Position numbers and translations under genes: made by a program. A stretch of 64,000 nt of DNA from Sebastes aleutianus (lineage: Eukaryota > Chordata > Actinopteri > Perciformes > Sebastidae): contig CAKAKS010000032.1 of the NCBI GenBank assembly GCA_916700875.1, forward strand, positions 18,095,629 to 18,159,628, in the 5' to 3' direction. A model generated the notes under the pieces. The model was not told where the DNA came from, did not search any database, and saw only the letters and a list, made by a program, of their open reading frames with translations. Of the stretch, positions 34,690 to 47,005 are shown in pieces (position 1 is the first letter of the stretch; every line of letters starts with the position of its first letter).

Positions 34690-36075
34690 TTTGGATGAAC
34701 AACATGACAGTTTGAGAGACATTAAGAGCTAAATAGGGGGAACGGACTTTAAACCCACGGCCATTTTCGAGTTGGCATTGGTTAGAATAGACAAAAGGCT
34801 TAAAAGCAGTCAATAATGTGTGCAAACTGAGCTGGTGTGTCATATTCATGTGATGAGGGTGCAGTAGATGCATGACCATGGCTGCGGTCTTTCTTGAAGT
34901 AATGTTAAAAGGATGAATTTGCCACTTCCTGTTGGTCCCGAACACAAACAGACATTGAAGAACCCCTCTCATGATATCCTGTAATGTATACTTTAGAAGT
35001 GTAACTGTTATTACAGGGTCAGGGGGGCACTGTAAACAGGCTAAAGCAGTTTGCATCCAGTTGTAGATTTCAAGTTGGTGCTGGCGCCATTCTTGCCATT
35101 TTTCACCCACCATTAGTTTTCCCATGACCTACAATCTAATAACAGTCAAGTCATGAGACTTCCTGGTGTTGCAACGGTGATATTGTTCCCTCCTTTTCTC
35201 AGACACCCTTTCCTTTTTTTTCTTGAAATGATAAGAATCAAAATCAGACATCTTATTTGATGGATATCCATTATACACTTGTCTGATTGACTGGTCTATG
35301 TACCACTGAGTGCATTGTGCACTATTGCCTTTCCACTTATGACACTTTTCCAAGACATTTCCTTGGAACCAAACAGCATGGGAAACTGGATATCCCAAAA
35401 ATAGAATTTGGGCTGAAGGATGGGGTGGAGCCATGAAATTAATTGCATAAACCGTCTCTTCCTAAAAAACGTCCTTCGGCACCCTGTTATATTTATTGCG
35501 TTGTTTTACCAGAATGACCTGCACTGCTGCTTCCCAGAAATGACTCCATGATCTCAACTGTTTACCAATAATTCGGTGGCAACGCTAAACAACATGGCAG
35601 TTTGAGAGACATTAAGAGCTAAATAGGGGGAACGCACTTTAAAACCACGGCCATTTTCAAGTTGGCATTGATTAGAATAGACAAAAGGCTTAAAAGCAGT
35701 CAATAATGTGTGCAAACTGAGCTGGTGTGTCATATTCATGTGATGAGGGTGCAGTAGATGCATGACCATGGCTGCGGTCTTTCTTGAAGTAATGTTAAAA
35801 GGATGAATTTGCCACTTCCTGTTGGTCCTGACACTTTTCCAAGACATTTCCTTGGAACCAAACAGCATGGGGAACTGTATATCCCAACAATAGAATTTGG
35901 GCTGAAGGATGGGGTGAAGCCATGAAATGAATTGCATGAACCGTCTCTCCCTAAGAAATGTCATTCGGCAAACTGTGTTATTTATTGCGTTATTTCACCA
36001 GAATGACCTGCACTGCTGCTTCCCAGAAATGACTCCATGATCTCAACTGTCAACCAACAATTCTGTGACAACGCT
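34690..36075. repeat. Local partial tandem duplication
   Basis: Segment 34,693-34,930 recurs at 35,588-35,827, and segment 35,340-35,590 recurs at 35,829-36,075, both in direct orientation with few differences. Minus-strand frames of 149 and 136 codons cross the repeats but resemble no family I recognise. The second arm carries a deletion that joins the two segments. Confidence 0.8.
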
Positions 36076-36436
36076 AAAACACTGCCAATGAAAACATTCA
36101 TGTGTTTAGTGTGGTTTGTCATCTGAAGCCATGTGCTTGTCCCTCCTAAAGTTAAAGTAAAATAGGCCTTTTGTATTGTAGACAGTTTTCATGAGAACGT
36201 TTTTTCCACCGAACATAAAAAAAAATACTGCTAAGTGCTGACAGGAAGTTCTGTGGTTTAACCAATGCATTGTTTATGGAATGAAAAGTTGCTGTTTTCC
36301 AATGCAATTAGCACCACAGACACAATGGTTATCTCAAAACCTCAGCAAATAAAACCTCAATTATGAGTGAAAAATGAAAAAATATGTTATTTTTGTAATA
36401 CGACCCTTTGAATCACAATGGCCATTTCCAAACATA

Positions 36437-36837
36437 ACTAGGACTGTCAATCGATTAAACTTGCCCCAAACTGCATGTGATTATCATAAGGTGGGCATGT
36501 CTGTAAAGAGGAGACTCGTGGGTACCCATAGAACCCATTTTCATTCACATATTTTGAGGTCAGAGGTCAAGGAACCCCTTGAGCCATGACAGTTTTTACT
36601 CACCAAAATTTAGCGTAACCTTGGAGCGTTATTTAGACTCCTTCGAGACAATCTAGTATGAAATGGTTCCTTAGGTTTTCTAGTTTCATATGATACCAGT
36701 ATCTTCACTCTAGCTTTTAAACTGAGCCCGCTAAAACCTAAAAATCACAAGTTGCGTTAATGCATTAAAGAAATTAGTGGCGTTAAAATGAATTTGCGTT
36801 AATGCATTATTATCACGCTAACTTTGACAGCCCTAAA
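36437..36837. mobile_element. hAT-like MITE containing TTAA-element sequence
   Basis: Ends AGGACTGTCAATCGATTAAA and TTTGACAGCCCTAAAC form inverted termini of a common fish non-autonomous element. The inside holds the inverted GTGGGTACCCATAGAACCCA block, so the inner sequence is shared with the array element. Confidence 0.55.
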
Positions 36838-38139
36838 CATAACATTTATTAGATATAACAGCCTTGTAACTTCAGCTTAATACGTGTGATTTAAACCTCT
36901 ACCCTGGCCCTATAAGTTTATAGAGACACACTCTATGAATCCTTTACATTGTGTCGACTACGTGAGGGTTAATGTATTGTAAAATAATTTATCATAGCAA
37001 ACTGAAAGGACATTGAGTAATCATGACAACGGACTACAACTCTGTCCGCTGCCGTTAGTTATGTCTCAGTGGTGTGTAATGAGGTATATAACAAATGTCT
37101 GGACGAGGGGGCGGCAAGGCTCATGCTGATCTTCGAAAATACTCAGCTCATTTCCTGTCTCCTTCTGCCTGTCTGCTTAATGCTTTTTTTCCAGTCTGTG
37201 TGCTCTATTACTCGGTGCTGATCCCGCCCCCGTTTCCTCTTTCGTAACTCCTGGGGCACGGCTCTTCTTGTGAAGTTTAGATATTGTTTTGACAGCTGTC
37301 ACGTACAATCAGGGCCTTTGAAAGGACGGTGAATGAGGCCTCATCATACCAATCCCAGGGTCTGATACAGGGAGTGGCCTTGGCTCTGGTGTGAAACCAC
37401 TAATGCAACTTTGAAGAACGCTGTGTGATACCACTAATGCAGCCAACCCTGGAACAACAAGCAATCTCTTCAAAATTAGGATAAAATTCAACCCATGCTT
37501 TTAATGCTGTGCATTTGACTGCTCAAAAGTTCCTGGCAGAAAATAAACAGACCACCCAATATTACATGTTTTTACCGTTATAGAGACTGAGGCAGGTTTT
37601 GGAAAGGGATCTGCCTCTTGCACCATATTTTTCTCTTTAATTTGAAACGCTGATAAATCATTTTCATCTTGCTTTCAAATATAGGCAATGCCAACAGAGC
37701 AAAGTAAATGTGGTAAAAATAGGATTCAATTTCACATCCCTTTTTCGTATTAACAAACCAGCCATCACAAGACATTATGCAACACATTGAGCAAACTGCC
37801 GGTGGGCGGACGCAACCCAAACATCTGTTGTCTGGGTTATAGTTTTGTTTTCATTATGTAAGTTGAATGTCAGGACAAATAAAAAACAGTTTAGCATACG
37901 CCCGGACATCTGCCATTTATGGTGAAATAAACATGTTTATGTGTAGCGACCAGGCTGAGAGCTTGCGTCTCTAGATGTGGGTGTTAATAGTTTAGAGAAG
38001 AACTGAGTGAGGTTGGAGTGAGAGGTAAACTATGTGGGAGAAGCAACGCAATTGCGAAATTGTTGTTATGACTCACAAATGATTTTAGTGAACTACATAA
38101 CTTCTAAGTGAGTCTACTTTGTCAACATCTGAAAATGCT
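36838..38139. other. No gene seen
   Basis: Open frames are short and without family signal. No repeat boundary is recognised in this stretch. Confidence 0.5.
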
Positions 38140-38640
38140 ATTGCCAATGCCATTTTCAAAGGGGTTCCTTGACCTCTGCCCTCAAGATATATGATGAAAA
38201 AGGGTTCTATGGGTACCCACGAGTCTCCCATTTACAGACATGCCCACTTTATGATAATCACATGCAGTTTAGGGCAAGTCATAGTCAAGTCAGCACACTG
38301 ACACACTGACAGCTGTTGTTACCTGTTGGGCTTGAGTTTGCCATGTTATGATTTGAGCACATTTTTTATGCTAAATGCAGTACCTGAGAGGGTTTCTGGA
38401 CAATATTTGTCATTGTTTTGTGTTGTTAATTGATTTCCGATAATAAATATATACATACATTTGCATAAAGTAAGCATATTTGTCCACTCCAATAAAAGCA
38501 TTAAATACTTGACAAATCTCCCTTTCAGATACATTTTGAACAAATAAAAAATGTGTGATTAATTTGCAATTAATCATAATTAACTATGGACAATCGTGCG
38601 ATTAAGCGCAATTAAATGTTTTAATGATTGACATACCTCA
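38140..38640. mobile_element. hAT-like repeat fragment with TTAA-element block
   Basis: Begins with the plus-oriented block TTCAAAGGGGTTCCTTGACC through GTGGGTACCCACGAGTCTCC equivalents and ends with GATTAATTTGCAATTAATCA and GCGATTAAGCGCAATTAAAT-type sequence typical of fish hAT-like MITE ends. Confidence 0.5.
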
Positions 38641-38682
38641 TTAAAAGGTATGTCTGATAAATGAAAACTAAAATACAATGTA

Positions 38683-38687
<5 letters not shown>

Positions 38688-38719
<32 letters not shown>

Positions 38720-38720
38720 G
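38688..38720. repeat. (AGAC)n microsatellite
   Basis: About eight ACAG/AGAC tetranucleotides in a row. Confidence 0.9.
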
Positions 38721-39569
38721 GCAAGCATGTCTTGTCTTAGACAGTCAAATAATGTGTCTTTTTACTCCGATGCTGACTGACAGACAACAAATGTTACCCT
38801 CAGAGGGACAAAAGAGATGACGACTGCTTGTTTTACTGAATGACTTCTGATAGTATGGTGATACTCACAGAGGGAATTGCTGCTGCATATCACTAACTTG
38901 TCTCCTCTATATCCCTGAAACACCTCTTCTACCTAAAAAGGAGAACTTTTAGAAAACCTGATGCAATGAAAGATTAATTTTGTTAAAACTTTCACTCTTT
39001 CAACCATCATTTGAGCAAATAAGTTGCTTCTTATTCCTGTAATTAAACTATAGAAATACAGTATATCTTGTACCATATCAACTAAACACATCAATATTAG
39101 AATTAAAATAATCTATTACTTGTTCTGTATGTATATACAGTAGATACAAGTGTGAGTATATTTAGAACTACTGAAAACTGAAGACAAATTCCTCGTTTGT
39201 TTGCCAAAAAAGTTGATTTTGATTATACAGTATGCAGTATAAAATGCATGTACCGTTTACCCTCCTCACCCTCATCAAAAATATTGATATGGAGCCCTCT
39301 ACTGGATGAAATATAAATTGTTCTGAGGCTGGAAATTTAGTAGACAAAATACTGAAAGGGAGAGCTGGGCTCTCCTCTTTTGAAAACACACATGCACATT
39401 AGAGCATGTATGGAAATAATTAATCAATACTTAAACACACACACATTGCGTCCCTGTGACTGTCATCAGACGGGATATTTGTCTCAGGCTACTGAAATAT
39501 TTGGTCTGTGAGCATGTGAATTTGTGGATTATCTCATCTGACCTGTCTAAAATCTGATAACATACACTG
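38721..39569. other. No gene seen
   Basis: AT-rich; nothing coding or structured recognised. Confidence 0.5.
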
Positions 39570-39800
39570 TAACGTTAAGAAGTTATTAAGTATATTTACA
39601 TTTATTTATGTACTGTACTTAAGTAGTTTTCTGCTACTTTATACTTAAAGTACATATTTGCCTCTGCATAGTAGTGGAGTAAAAGTATAAAGTAGCAGAA
39701 AGTGAGTACCTCAAGTACCACAAAATCGTACTTAAGTACAGTATTTGGGTATATTTTCTTGGTTACAGTACTTCCTACAACTGGTAGTAAGAATCTAAAC
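39570..39800. mobile_element. hAT-like MITE fragment (ACTTAAGTA-rich)
   Basis: GTACTTAAGTAC-type motifs in both orientations (GTACTGTACTTAAGTAGTTT and CGTACTTAAGTACAGTATTT), as in a widespread fish non-autonomous DNA element. A related copy is at 44,200-44,745. Confidence 0.55.
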
Positions 39801-40967
39801 ACTTACAAGGGCCATTCTTCACAATATATATATAGTATATGTATATCCTTTATTTAATCAGGTAAAAGTCTCATTGAGATTAAAATATATTTTTTAAGAG
39901 TGACCTGGCCAAGACGGCAGCATATGCATTGTTACAACAATAAACACAAACAATACAAATAGGCAAATAGAACTAATATTAATTAGTAGTTTATATGTAA
40001 TACATAAACATAGTTATAATGCATAAAATAGTTATAATTTTTAAAACATTTCAGTGAAACATTTAGCAATCACACTGACCAAGAGTGCTATTTTCTTGAT
40101 CCTTTAAAATCAACTTAAATTCCCTAATAAGTACTTTTGATGCTTTATTTCAATTATAATACTTGTGTGTTTTTACTACACTTTAACGCAGGACCTTTAC
40201 TTGTAACAGAGTATTTTTACACCATAGTACTGTTACTTTAGATACTGACCTTACAGGTGTCATGAATCATAAATAACATGGTAGATATAGGAAAACAGGA
40301 AACAGTGTTTCAGAGTGAGCAAGAGATGACAAAGATCAGCATCGATCAATCTCTGAGAGAACACCTGTCACGCATTCATCACAACACAGAGAAATGGACA
40401 GAGGTTTCCACTGTTAATCCCGATCCTCTTCCTCCCCATTCTCTGGCATTTTTGCTCTTCTCCATCATCCTGTCATTTTCTGTCAGACAGTCCATCTGTC
40501 TCTTAACTTGTCTTCGCTCTCTGTTCAGTGGATCCCCCATTAGCCCTCAGAGTGGTTTCCACTTTAATTTTGGCCAGCAACCAAGTAAGTGAGGCTCAAC
40601 TGTGTCTGCCAATGGGTGCGTCAGGCAACCAGAGTGATACATGTCAGTCTCCATGGTGACAGGCTGCATGTTCTGCATGCTGATATCCAATCATATTCAG
40701 TGTAGTGACAGAGCTGTGGCGGTGGTCTGCTGAGGGATGGGCATCTTATTCCCACAACTCCTCTGGTACTTACATTTAATGTTACATCTGCTTATAGATC
40801 AAATGTCATGTCTGCTTAATGATTAATGATTGAAGAAGTTTGCCTGTGACTTTCATTGTAGCCTACAGCATAAGAACAGCTGTACTGGTTGTATTTCAAC
40901 CCGCTCTCATCCCAACTTTCTAACACACTGGGTATTTTAGCATGTCAAACTCAGTGGTTAATCTCTC

Positions 40968-41515
40968 AGTCTGAGAAGTGAAGCCAATGCGAAAGTGCCT
41001 TAAACTTGCATTCTTCCTAATAGCCAGCAGGAGGCGACTTCACTGGTTGCAAAAAGAAGTCTGATTGTATAGAAGTCTATGAGAAAATGACCCTACTTCT
41101 CACTTGATTTATTACCTCAGTAAACATTGGAAACATGAGTTTATGGTCTCAATGGCTAGTTTCAAGTCTCCTTCAATACAGCATGATGTTCATTTAGTAA
41201 ATTATGGTCCCATTTAGAGTAAAATAGACCATAAATCAGGGTTTGCTTTAGGGCGTAGCTACCTTGTGATTGACAGGTCGCTACCACGGCGTTGTCCGGT
41301 TTGGGAGATGTCCGTGTTTTCGTCTTTGGTCGCCTGAAAATGTCTTATTCAGCGTTCGGTTGTACTTAACTCCACCCTCTCGTTTCATTTCTGGTTGCAA
41401 AAAACAAAAGATGGTGACGGCCAAAATGCCGAACTCGAGGCTTCAAAACAGCAGTCTGCAAACCAATGGGTGACGTCACAGTAACTACGTCCGCTTCTTA
41501 TATACAGTCTAAGGT
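40968..41515. repeat. Interspersed repeat R1, copy 1
   Basis: From GTCTGAGAAGTGAAGCCAAT to CTTCTTATATACAGTCTA. It recurs at 46,536-47,005 and 62,188-63,515. Landmarks: GCCTTAAACTTGCATTCTT, CTCACTTGATTTATTACCTC and one AAGATGGTGACGGCCAAAAT block near its end. No coding capacity. Probably a MITE or SINE-like element, unclassified. Confidence 0.75.
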
Positions 41516-41840
41516 CAAACTATGACGCTCCACTACGGTCGAAGTAAACACGTGGTTAACACTGTGAGTTCAAACTAAAACATTTGGTTAGGTTTAGACA
41601 ACAAAACCACTTATTTAAGTTCCGGGAAAAACATCATAGTTTGGCTTAAAATGACTGTTTGTAAAGTGAAAGTGAAACTTAACATTGTGAACACAAAGAC
41701 AAGCAACACTTTGTTGGTTTCACATGGGACACGAACAGCGGTCTCCTGGATGAAAGCCCTGTGTTTGTTTTGTCAAACGTTTTGTCAAACGTTTTTTGTT
41801 AATGTGAATTATTGTTGTGAAAGGTGCAATACATGGTGCT
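41516..41840. repeat. Interspersed repeat R2, copy 1
   Basis: Contains ACGTGGTTAACACTGTGAG and GGTTTAGACAACAAAACCAC. Related copies lie at about 50,135-50,285 and 58,035-58,110. Class unknown. Confidence 0.6.
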
Positions 41841-42356
41841 AAACAAATAAACTTTCCTTGGCTTAACTTTTCATCCGGCGCAACCAGCAGGTCAAAATTT
41901 TAATTTGTCCACCACTTTGGTTTCTGACCAGATACCTGCAAAACTAATAGCATTTCATTCAGCTTCAGCTGTACTTTGTGTTTAGTGCTAGTCAGCAAAT
42001 GTAGCATGCTAGCACAAACTAAATTGAACATGGTATGCATTACTGTGCTGTCAGACAGTGAACAGCGGCCGCCGTGGCTGCCACCTGGCAACATCAGTGT
42101 TCCTGTATTATGAATCGGCCGCCATGGCTTTGCTCTCTGTCACCGTCCTTGATAAAAATGAGTGTTGTATAAGAAAATAATAACAGCAATAAGCTTAATA
42201 TGTAAGAGATTTGGCTCAGGGCACAGGTGGACAGGGCTGTATCCATCTTGTTCAAAGGGCAGCTTCCTCATAAATTGCCTTCTCTTTCTAAGGATGTTTT
42301 CTATATGAGATGACAGGCAGAGAAGGATGCTTTGTCTCTCTTCCTGCCTCATAGAA

Positions 42357-42382
42357 GAGAGGGAGAGAGAGAGAGAGAGAGA
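42357..42382. repeat. (GA)n microsatellite
   Basis: GAGA run; it creates the spurious Ser/Leu- and Glu/Arg-rich frames here. Confidence 0.85.
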
Positions 42383-42389
42383 CCCAGCC

Positions 42390-44199
42390 ATATTAAATCA
42401 AAAGAATAGGGCTCCTGCCTTTTGGATGACGGGTAATGCTGAGCTCCCATCATGGAGTAACAGTAATGAAGCATTTTCACCGAGGCTGCTGCAGCGTCAG
42501 GGGGTGGCGGAGCCCCCGGGATTGCATTAAAGACTTTCTGTTCCCTGTCACACTTGGCACACTATTTACCATCCCATGCGATTGGAGGTAGAAAGGAAAG
42601 CTTAATGCACAAGTGGATTACATGTGATTTCCTTTACATCTCGCTTGCATTTTGTGTCTTAACAAATGGCAACTATACTAAATTAATCAGTGGGGGGGGG
42701 CTTTCAATTATGACTCTTTTTTTGGAGGGAAATTAACAAATTGAATCTTATTGAGGGTGCACATCATCAGTTAACTACTCTGTGTCAATTTCTGCAGGGG
42801 CTTATCATCTTGTTTAATCGTTCTGCTCAGTCAGAGCTGAAGGTGCTGCTCTGTGAGCTCCTCATCAGAGGTTATTGCATCTGTAATGAGCAGCATCATT
42901 AGAGGGCGTATTTGTGTGTGAGAGAGAAAGAGGAAAACCCAAGATAGAAACAAGCAAAATCAAGGTCCAGAAATGGCTGCCACAAGCCAAAAGGTGCCGT
43001 CCAAATCCATTATAGCCTGCTGTTGCCATGGTAGCAGCCCACCTAAAATCATTTTCTCGCCAACCTTTCTTCCCTCTTGTATGTTACCAAGAGGCACACA
43101 ATGCCAGACAGTTGGGGAAATCTCTGTAAAATCTCTGTTAGTGTGATGACAGCTGTCAGTTCCTCACGTCGTCATCGGACCGGAGAATAAAACTCCATCC
43201 TGCTTGTGCGCTCAAGCAGTTACATCTATCATTCCAACGTCAGAGTTGATTACAGATGATGCAAACACAGCATAATTCATATTACGCTCTGATACCTTGT
43301 GCAATATCAGTGCCTCTTTGGATCAGAGTTCAACAAATATGTCGTGGAGTGGAGGCCAGCTGTGGATCTGATGGGAACAAGCACTCTTTCTTATTCTTGG
43401 AAAGTGACCTCAAACACAGGAAAAGTCCATTACTGATTCCGATAACAACCTAATCCAATGAGTCAGAAAACCAAATTAATTTACATGAAGCAAACTAATG
43501 TATCTCCATTATCCCCGTTCTATTGTGGTCTGCTGCAATGAGCTCATTCACATGGGGATTGCCATTAAACTTTTGACCTCAGGTCCCTGCTGCACAACTA
43601 TTCCCATGTCCGGATGCTGATGACTGCTGGTAACATCATTATAGAAAAATAGCTCCGTGTCTAATGCATCTGGTGAGGTGCAAAAGTTAGAAAACTCTCA
43701 AATCATCTCAAGGTCTGAAAAGACCAAGCCAACTTTTTGAGAGTTTGGTCCAGTTTGTCAACTTGTGGGACAGCACTGTAGGTAGCTCTGTCAGCTCTGT
43801 TAGCAGCATATAGTATGTTAGAAAGTGTGATATAGTTTGTAGCAGGAGGAAGGAAATAATCTTGACAGGACAGAACTCCAGCAACACTTGTAGTATAAAG
43901 AACAACTTGTCCATAGCATCTATATGATTGTCTGCAGAGTTACAGCTTCTTAAAAGAAAAAAACATTACTTTAACCCCTCTATTTAGCATTTATAAACAC
44001 TATATATACATTAACACACTATAATGTAGTAGAAAGCACATTTACAGACATTTTAAAGTGCTTATTTGTATACAGTATTTGCCAACAAATAAGATATCTC
44101 CTATAAAGACATATTTTGTATTATTACAACTGTGTTTTACTATATTCTCTCTGATTATTAATACATTAATTATCTATTCAAATTTAACCAACAATCCAG
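42390..44199. other. No gene seen
   Basis: No supported exon, RNA gene or repeat boundary. Mixed composition with a G run at 42,692. Confidence 0.45.
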
Positions 44200-44745
44200 C
44201 AGTTGTGGAAGTACTCAGAAGCTTTACTTAAGTAAAAGTAGCAATACCACAGTGTAGAAATACTCTGTTACAAGTCAAATTCCCACATTCCTGCAATTTT
44301 ACTTAAGTAAAAGTACAAAAGTATTAGAATCACTATAAACTATAAAGTATGAAAAGTGCTTTTTATTAAGCAGAATGGCCCATGCCAGAATAATATATAT
44401 GATATTATGGATTAGAATTATTGCTGCATTAACGTGTTCATCACTTTACTATTGCAGCTGGTTATGGTGTTTCAAATTTTAAATACTTAACTACTTGGCA
44501 GCTTAATCTACAATAATATATCTATTTATTAGTTGATTCAGATTATTAATACAAAATATATATCTGTAAAGTAATTACAGCTGTTCGATAAATGTAGTGG
44601 AGTAAAAAGTAATAAATATTTCTGAGCTGTAGTGGAGTGGAAGCATGAAGCTGAAAATGGAAAAACTCAAATAAAGTACAAGTACCTCAAAATTGTACCT
44701 AAGTACAGTGAGTAAATGTACTTAGTTACATTGCATAACTGCCAT
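44200..44745. mobile_element. hAT-like MITE (TACTTAAGTAAAAGTA type)
   Basis: Starts AGTTGTGGAAGTACTCAGAA and ends GTAAATGTACTTAGTTACAT, with GCATAACTG as the imperfect inverted end. Interior motifs TTACTTAAGTAAAAGTA and GTACCTCAAAATTGTACC are typical of a common fish element. Confidence 0.6.
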
Positions 44746-45365
44746 CCAGGCATAGATCTGCTATAAGGTTTGTTTTCTGAGTTTTAAATTAATGATGATT
44801 AGGTGCCAGTCCTCTCATGATAAGTTGGTCTAATCATATTATGATCAGTGAGGAATCATTGTAAATAAGAACTAATAAGAACAAACACTGTTGTGTATTT
44901 GTGTTTTTCATTCCTGCATGATTCGGTCTTCACTGACAGATAAGTGTGTGTTGAAGCTGCATGCAGCCTCCTGATGATACTGAAGAGCTCCAGTGTTACT
45001 CACACCCACATATACTGTGAGCCCAGACACTTGCACGCCGTAATAGACGTCCTCTCCTTCCTCCCCCCTCTTGCTGTTGCAACGCTTTTTCACAAATAAC
45101 AATTTACTGTCATGGGCATATTGATGTGACAAATTAAATAGATGGTAATGTATAGCCTTTGTTGAGGCACAGGGTACGTATAGACCCATACTGTACGCTC
45201 TCATGTGTCTCTGAAGTGACAGTTTGACAAGATGTGTCTAAGCGGCTTGGCATACATTAGCATACCCAGCACCTCATCACCAGGCTGTCACTCTCCACTG
45301 GTCAGGAGTTGGGCTGAAGTGTTACATCCTGTGAGACTTGGGGGCAACAGAGGAGGAGACAACAA

Positions 45366-45400
45366 CCTCTCCTCTCCTCTCCTCTCCTCTCCTCTCCTCA
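45366..45400. repeat. (CTCCT)n microsatellite
   Basis: Seven pentanucleotide repeats. Confidence 0.9.
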
Positions 45401-46535
45401 TACTTTCAGACCGATTAATCTCACCCTGGCTTTAAATTAACGACATTATCTATTATTCACAGGCAAAGGCAGCCTCCATATAAATGAAGTCTTAGCCACT
45501 GTGGATTTCACCTGAAAGTCTAATAATTGCCATGCATTAGCATAGATTAGCCCAGGCAAGGTCAATGGTTATCCATTTCATCTCGCTCTTTCGGAGGAAT
45601 TTCTTGAGACTCCCTTGCCTCTAGGAGTCGGCGGCTGTGGTGAGCCCCCTGGGGCTTTTTTTTTTTTTTTTTACTTCCCACAATTGAGTCACTTGATCGG
45701 ATAAAGAGGAAAAGCACAACAAGCAGCGGAAGCAATGTGAAGGTTGTTCAAGGATTGTGTGCAGCCGACTTTACTTACAGCTCTATCTCCTCGGCTGAGG
45801 GGGATCAGAAAGGCCCGTGGCGAATTTGAAGGGAGCTGATCCAGACATTATGAAACCAAGCTGCCTTTTCAGTGTGGAAAAGGGCTGGTTCAGTCTGTGA
45901 GATGGCGTAAAGGTTGAGCAGTAGCCTACACTTTCATGGAATTATGAATGTGATCTCTAAATGTATTTGACATCACTTCTCCCCAGGGTGACAGGGATTT
46001 GCAACCACTAACTTCTGGGAGTAAGCCGTTCTGGATATGATTGTTACAGTTATAAAAGCACCTGTGATGCTGTGGATCTCAGTAAAAGTGGAAAGTCATG
46101 ATAAAAAAAGGTTGGATTACTTAATCATTTTGGTTAGCAGTGGATCTTTAACTTACAGAACAAATGTATTGACTGTACGCAGAGAAAGTAAAGAAGCATT
46201 TCTTTTTTTGTAAATGGACAAAATCATCTTACTAATATTGTTTTAACAAATTTAGTTTTTTAAGTCAGCAAGGATCTAGGGATCGCAATGTCAGTCAGGT
46301 GGCCTGTTGGTTGTTGAGACTGATGTATCTACAGAACTACAGTAGCCTACTGGTTGATTGCCATAACATTTTGCACAAACATTCATGGTTCCCAGAGGAT
46401 GAATCCTAATGATCCCCTGTCTCTTCCCTCCAGCAGGTTGACATTTTTTGTGAAATCTCTTCACAACTAGGGAATGGATTGTCATAAAATTTGGCACAGA
46501 TGACCAGCAGGTCATCTCATCCAGGAAGCAACCTC
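45401..46535. other. No gene seen
   Basis: Poly-T tract at about 45,656-45,672; otherwise apparently single-copy sequence without a supported exon. Confidence 0.45.
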
Positions 46536-47005
46536 CGGGTCTGAAAAGTGAAGCCAATGCTGAAGTGCCTTAAACTTGCATTCTTTCTAATGGCCAGCAG
46601 GGGGCGACTCCTCTGGTTGCAAAAAGAAATCAGATTGTATAGAAGTCTATGAGAAAATGAGTCTACTTCTCACTTGATTTATTACCTCAGTAAATATTGT
46701 GAACATGATTTTATGGTCTCAATCGCTAGTTTCAAGTCTTCTTCAATACAGCATGATGTTCATTTAGTAAATTATGGTCCCATTTAGAGTCAAATAGACC
46801 ATAAAGCAACCGAACGCTAAAAGCGTTCGGTTTAACTTAGCTCCATCCTCTTCTGTCACTTCTGTTTGCAAAAAAACAAGATGACGACAGCCAAAATCCA
46901 GGATGGTGATCAAAATCTCGAACTCGAGGCTTCAAAACGGCAGTCCACAAACCAATGTGTGATGTCAGTAATTACGTCCACTTCTTATATACCGTCTATA
47001 ATCTC
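46536..47005. repeat. Interspersed repeat R1, copy 2
   Basis: Matches 40,968-41,515 with an internal deletion. It contains two AAGATG/CAGGATGGTGATCAAAAT-type blocks near 46,878-46,920, the seed of the minisatellite expanded in copy 3. Confidence 0.75.

Noticed and set aside
34676..35125. 149-codon minus-strand frame
   Set aside because: No recognised domain, crosses a local duplication, and the duplicate has a different frame structure. Kept only as a repeat.
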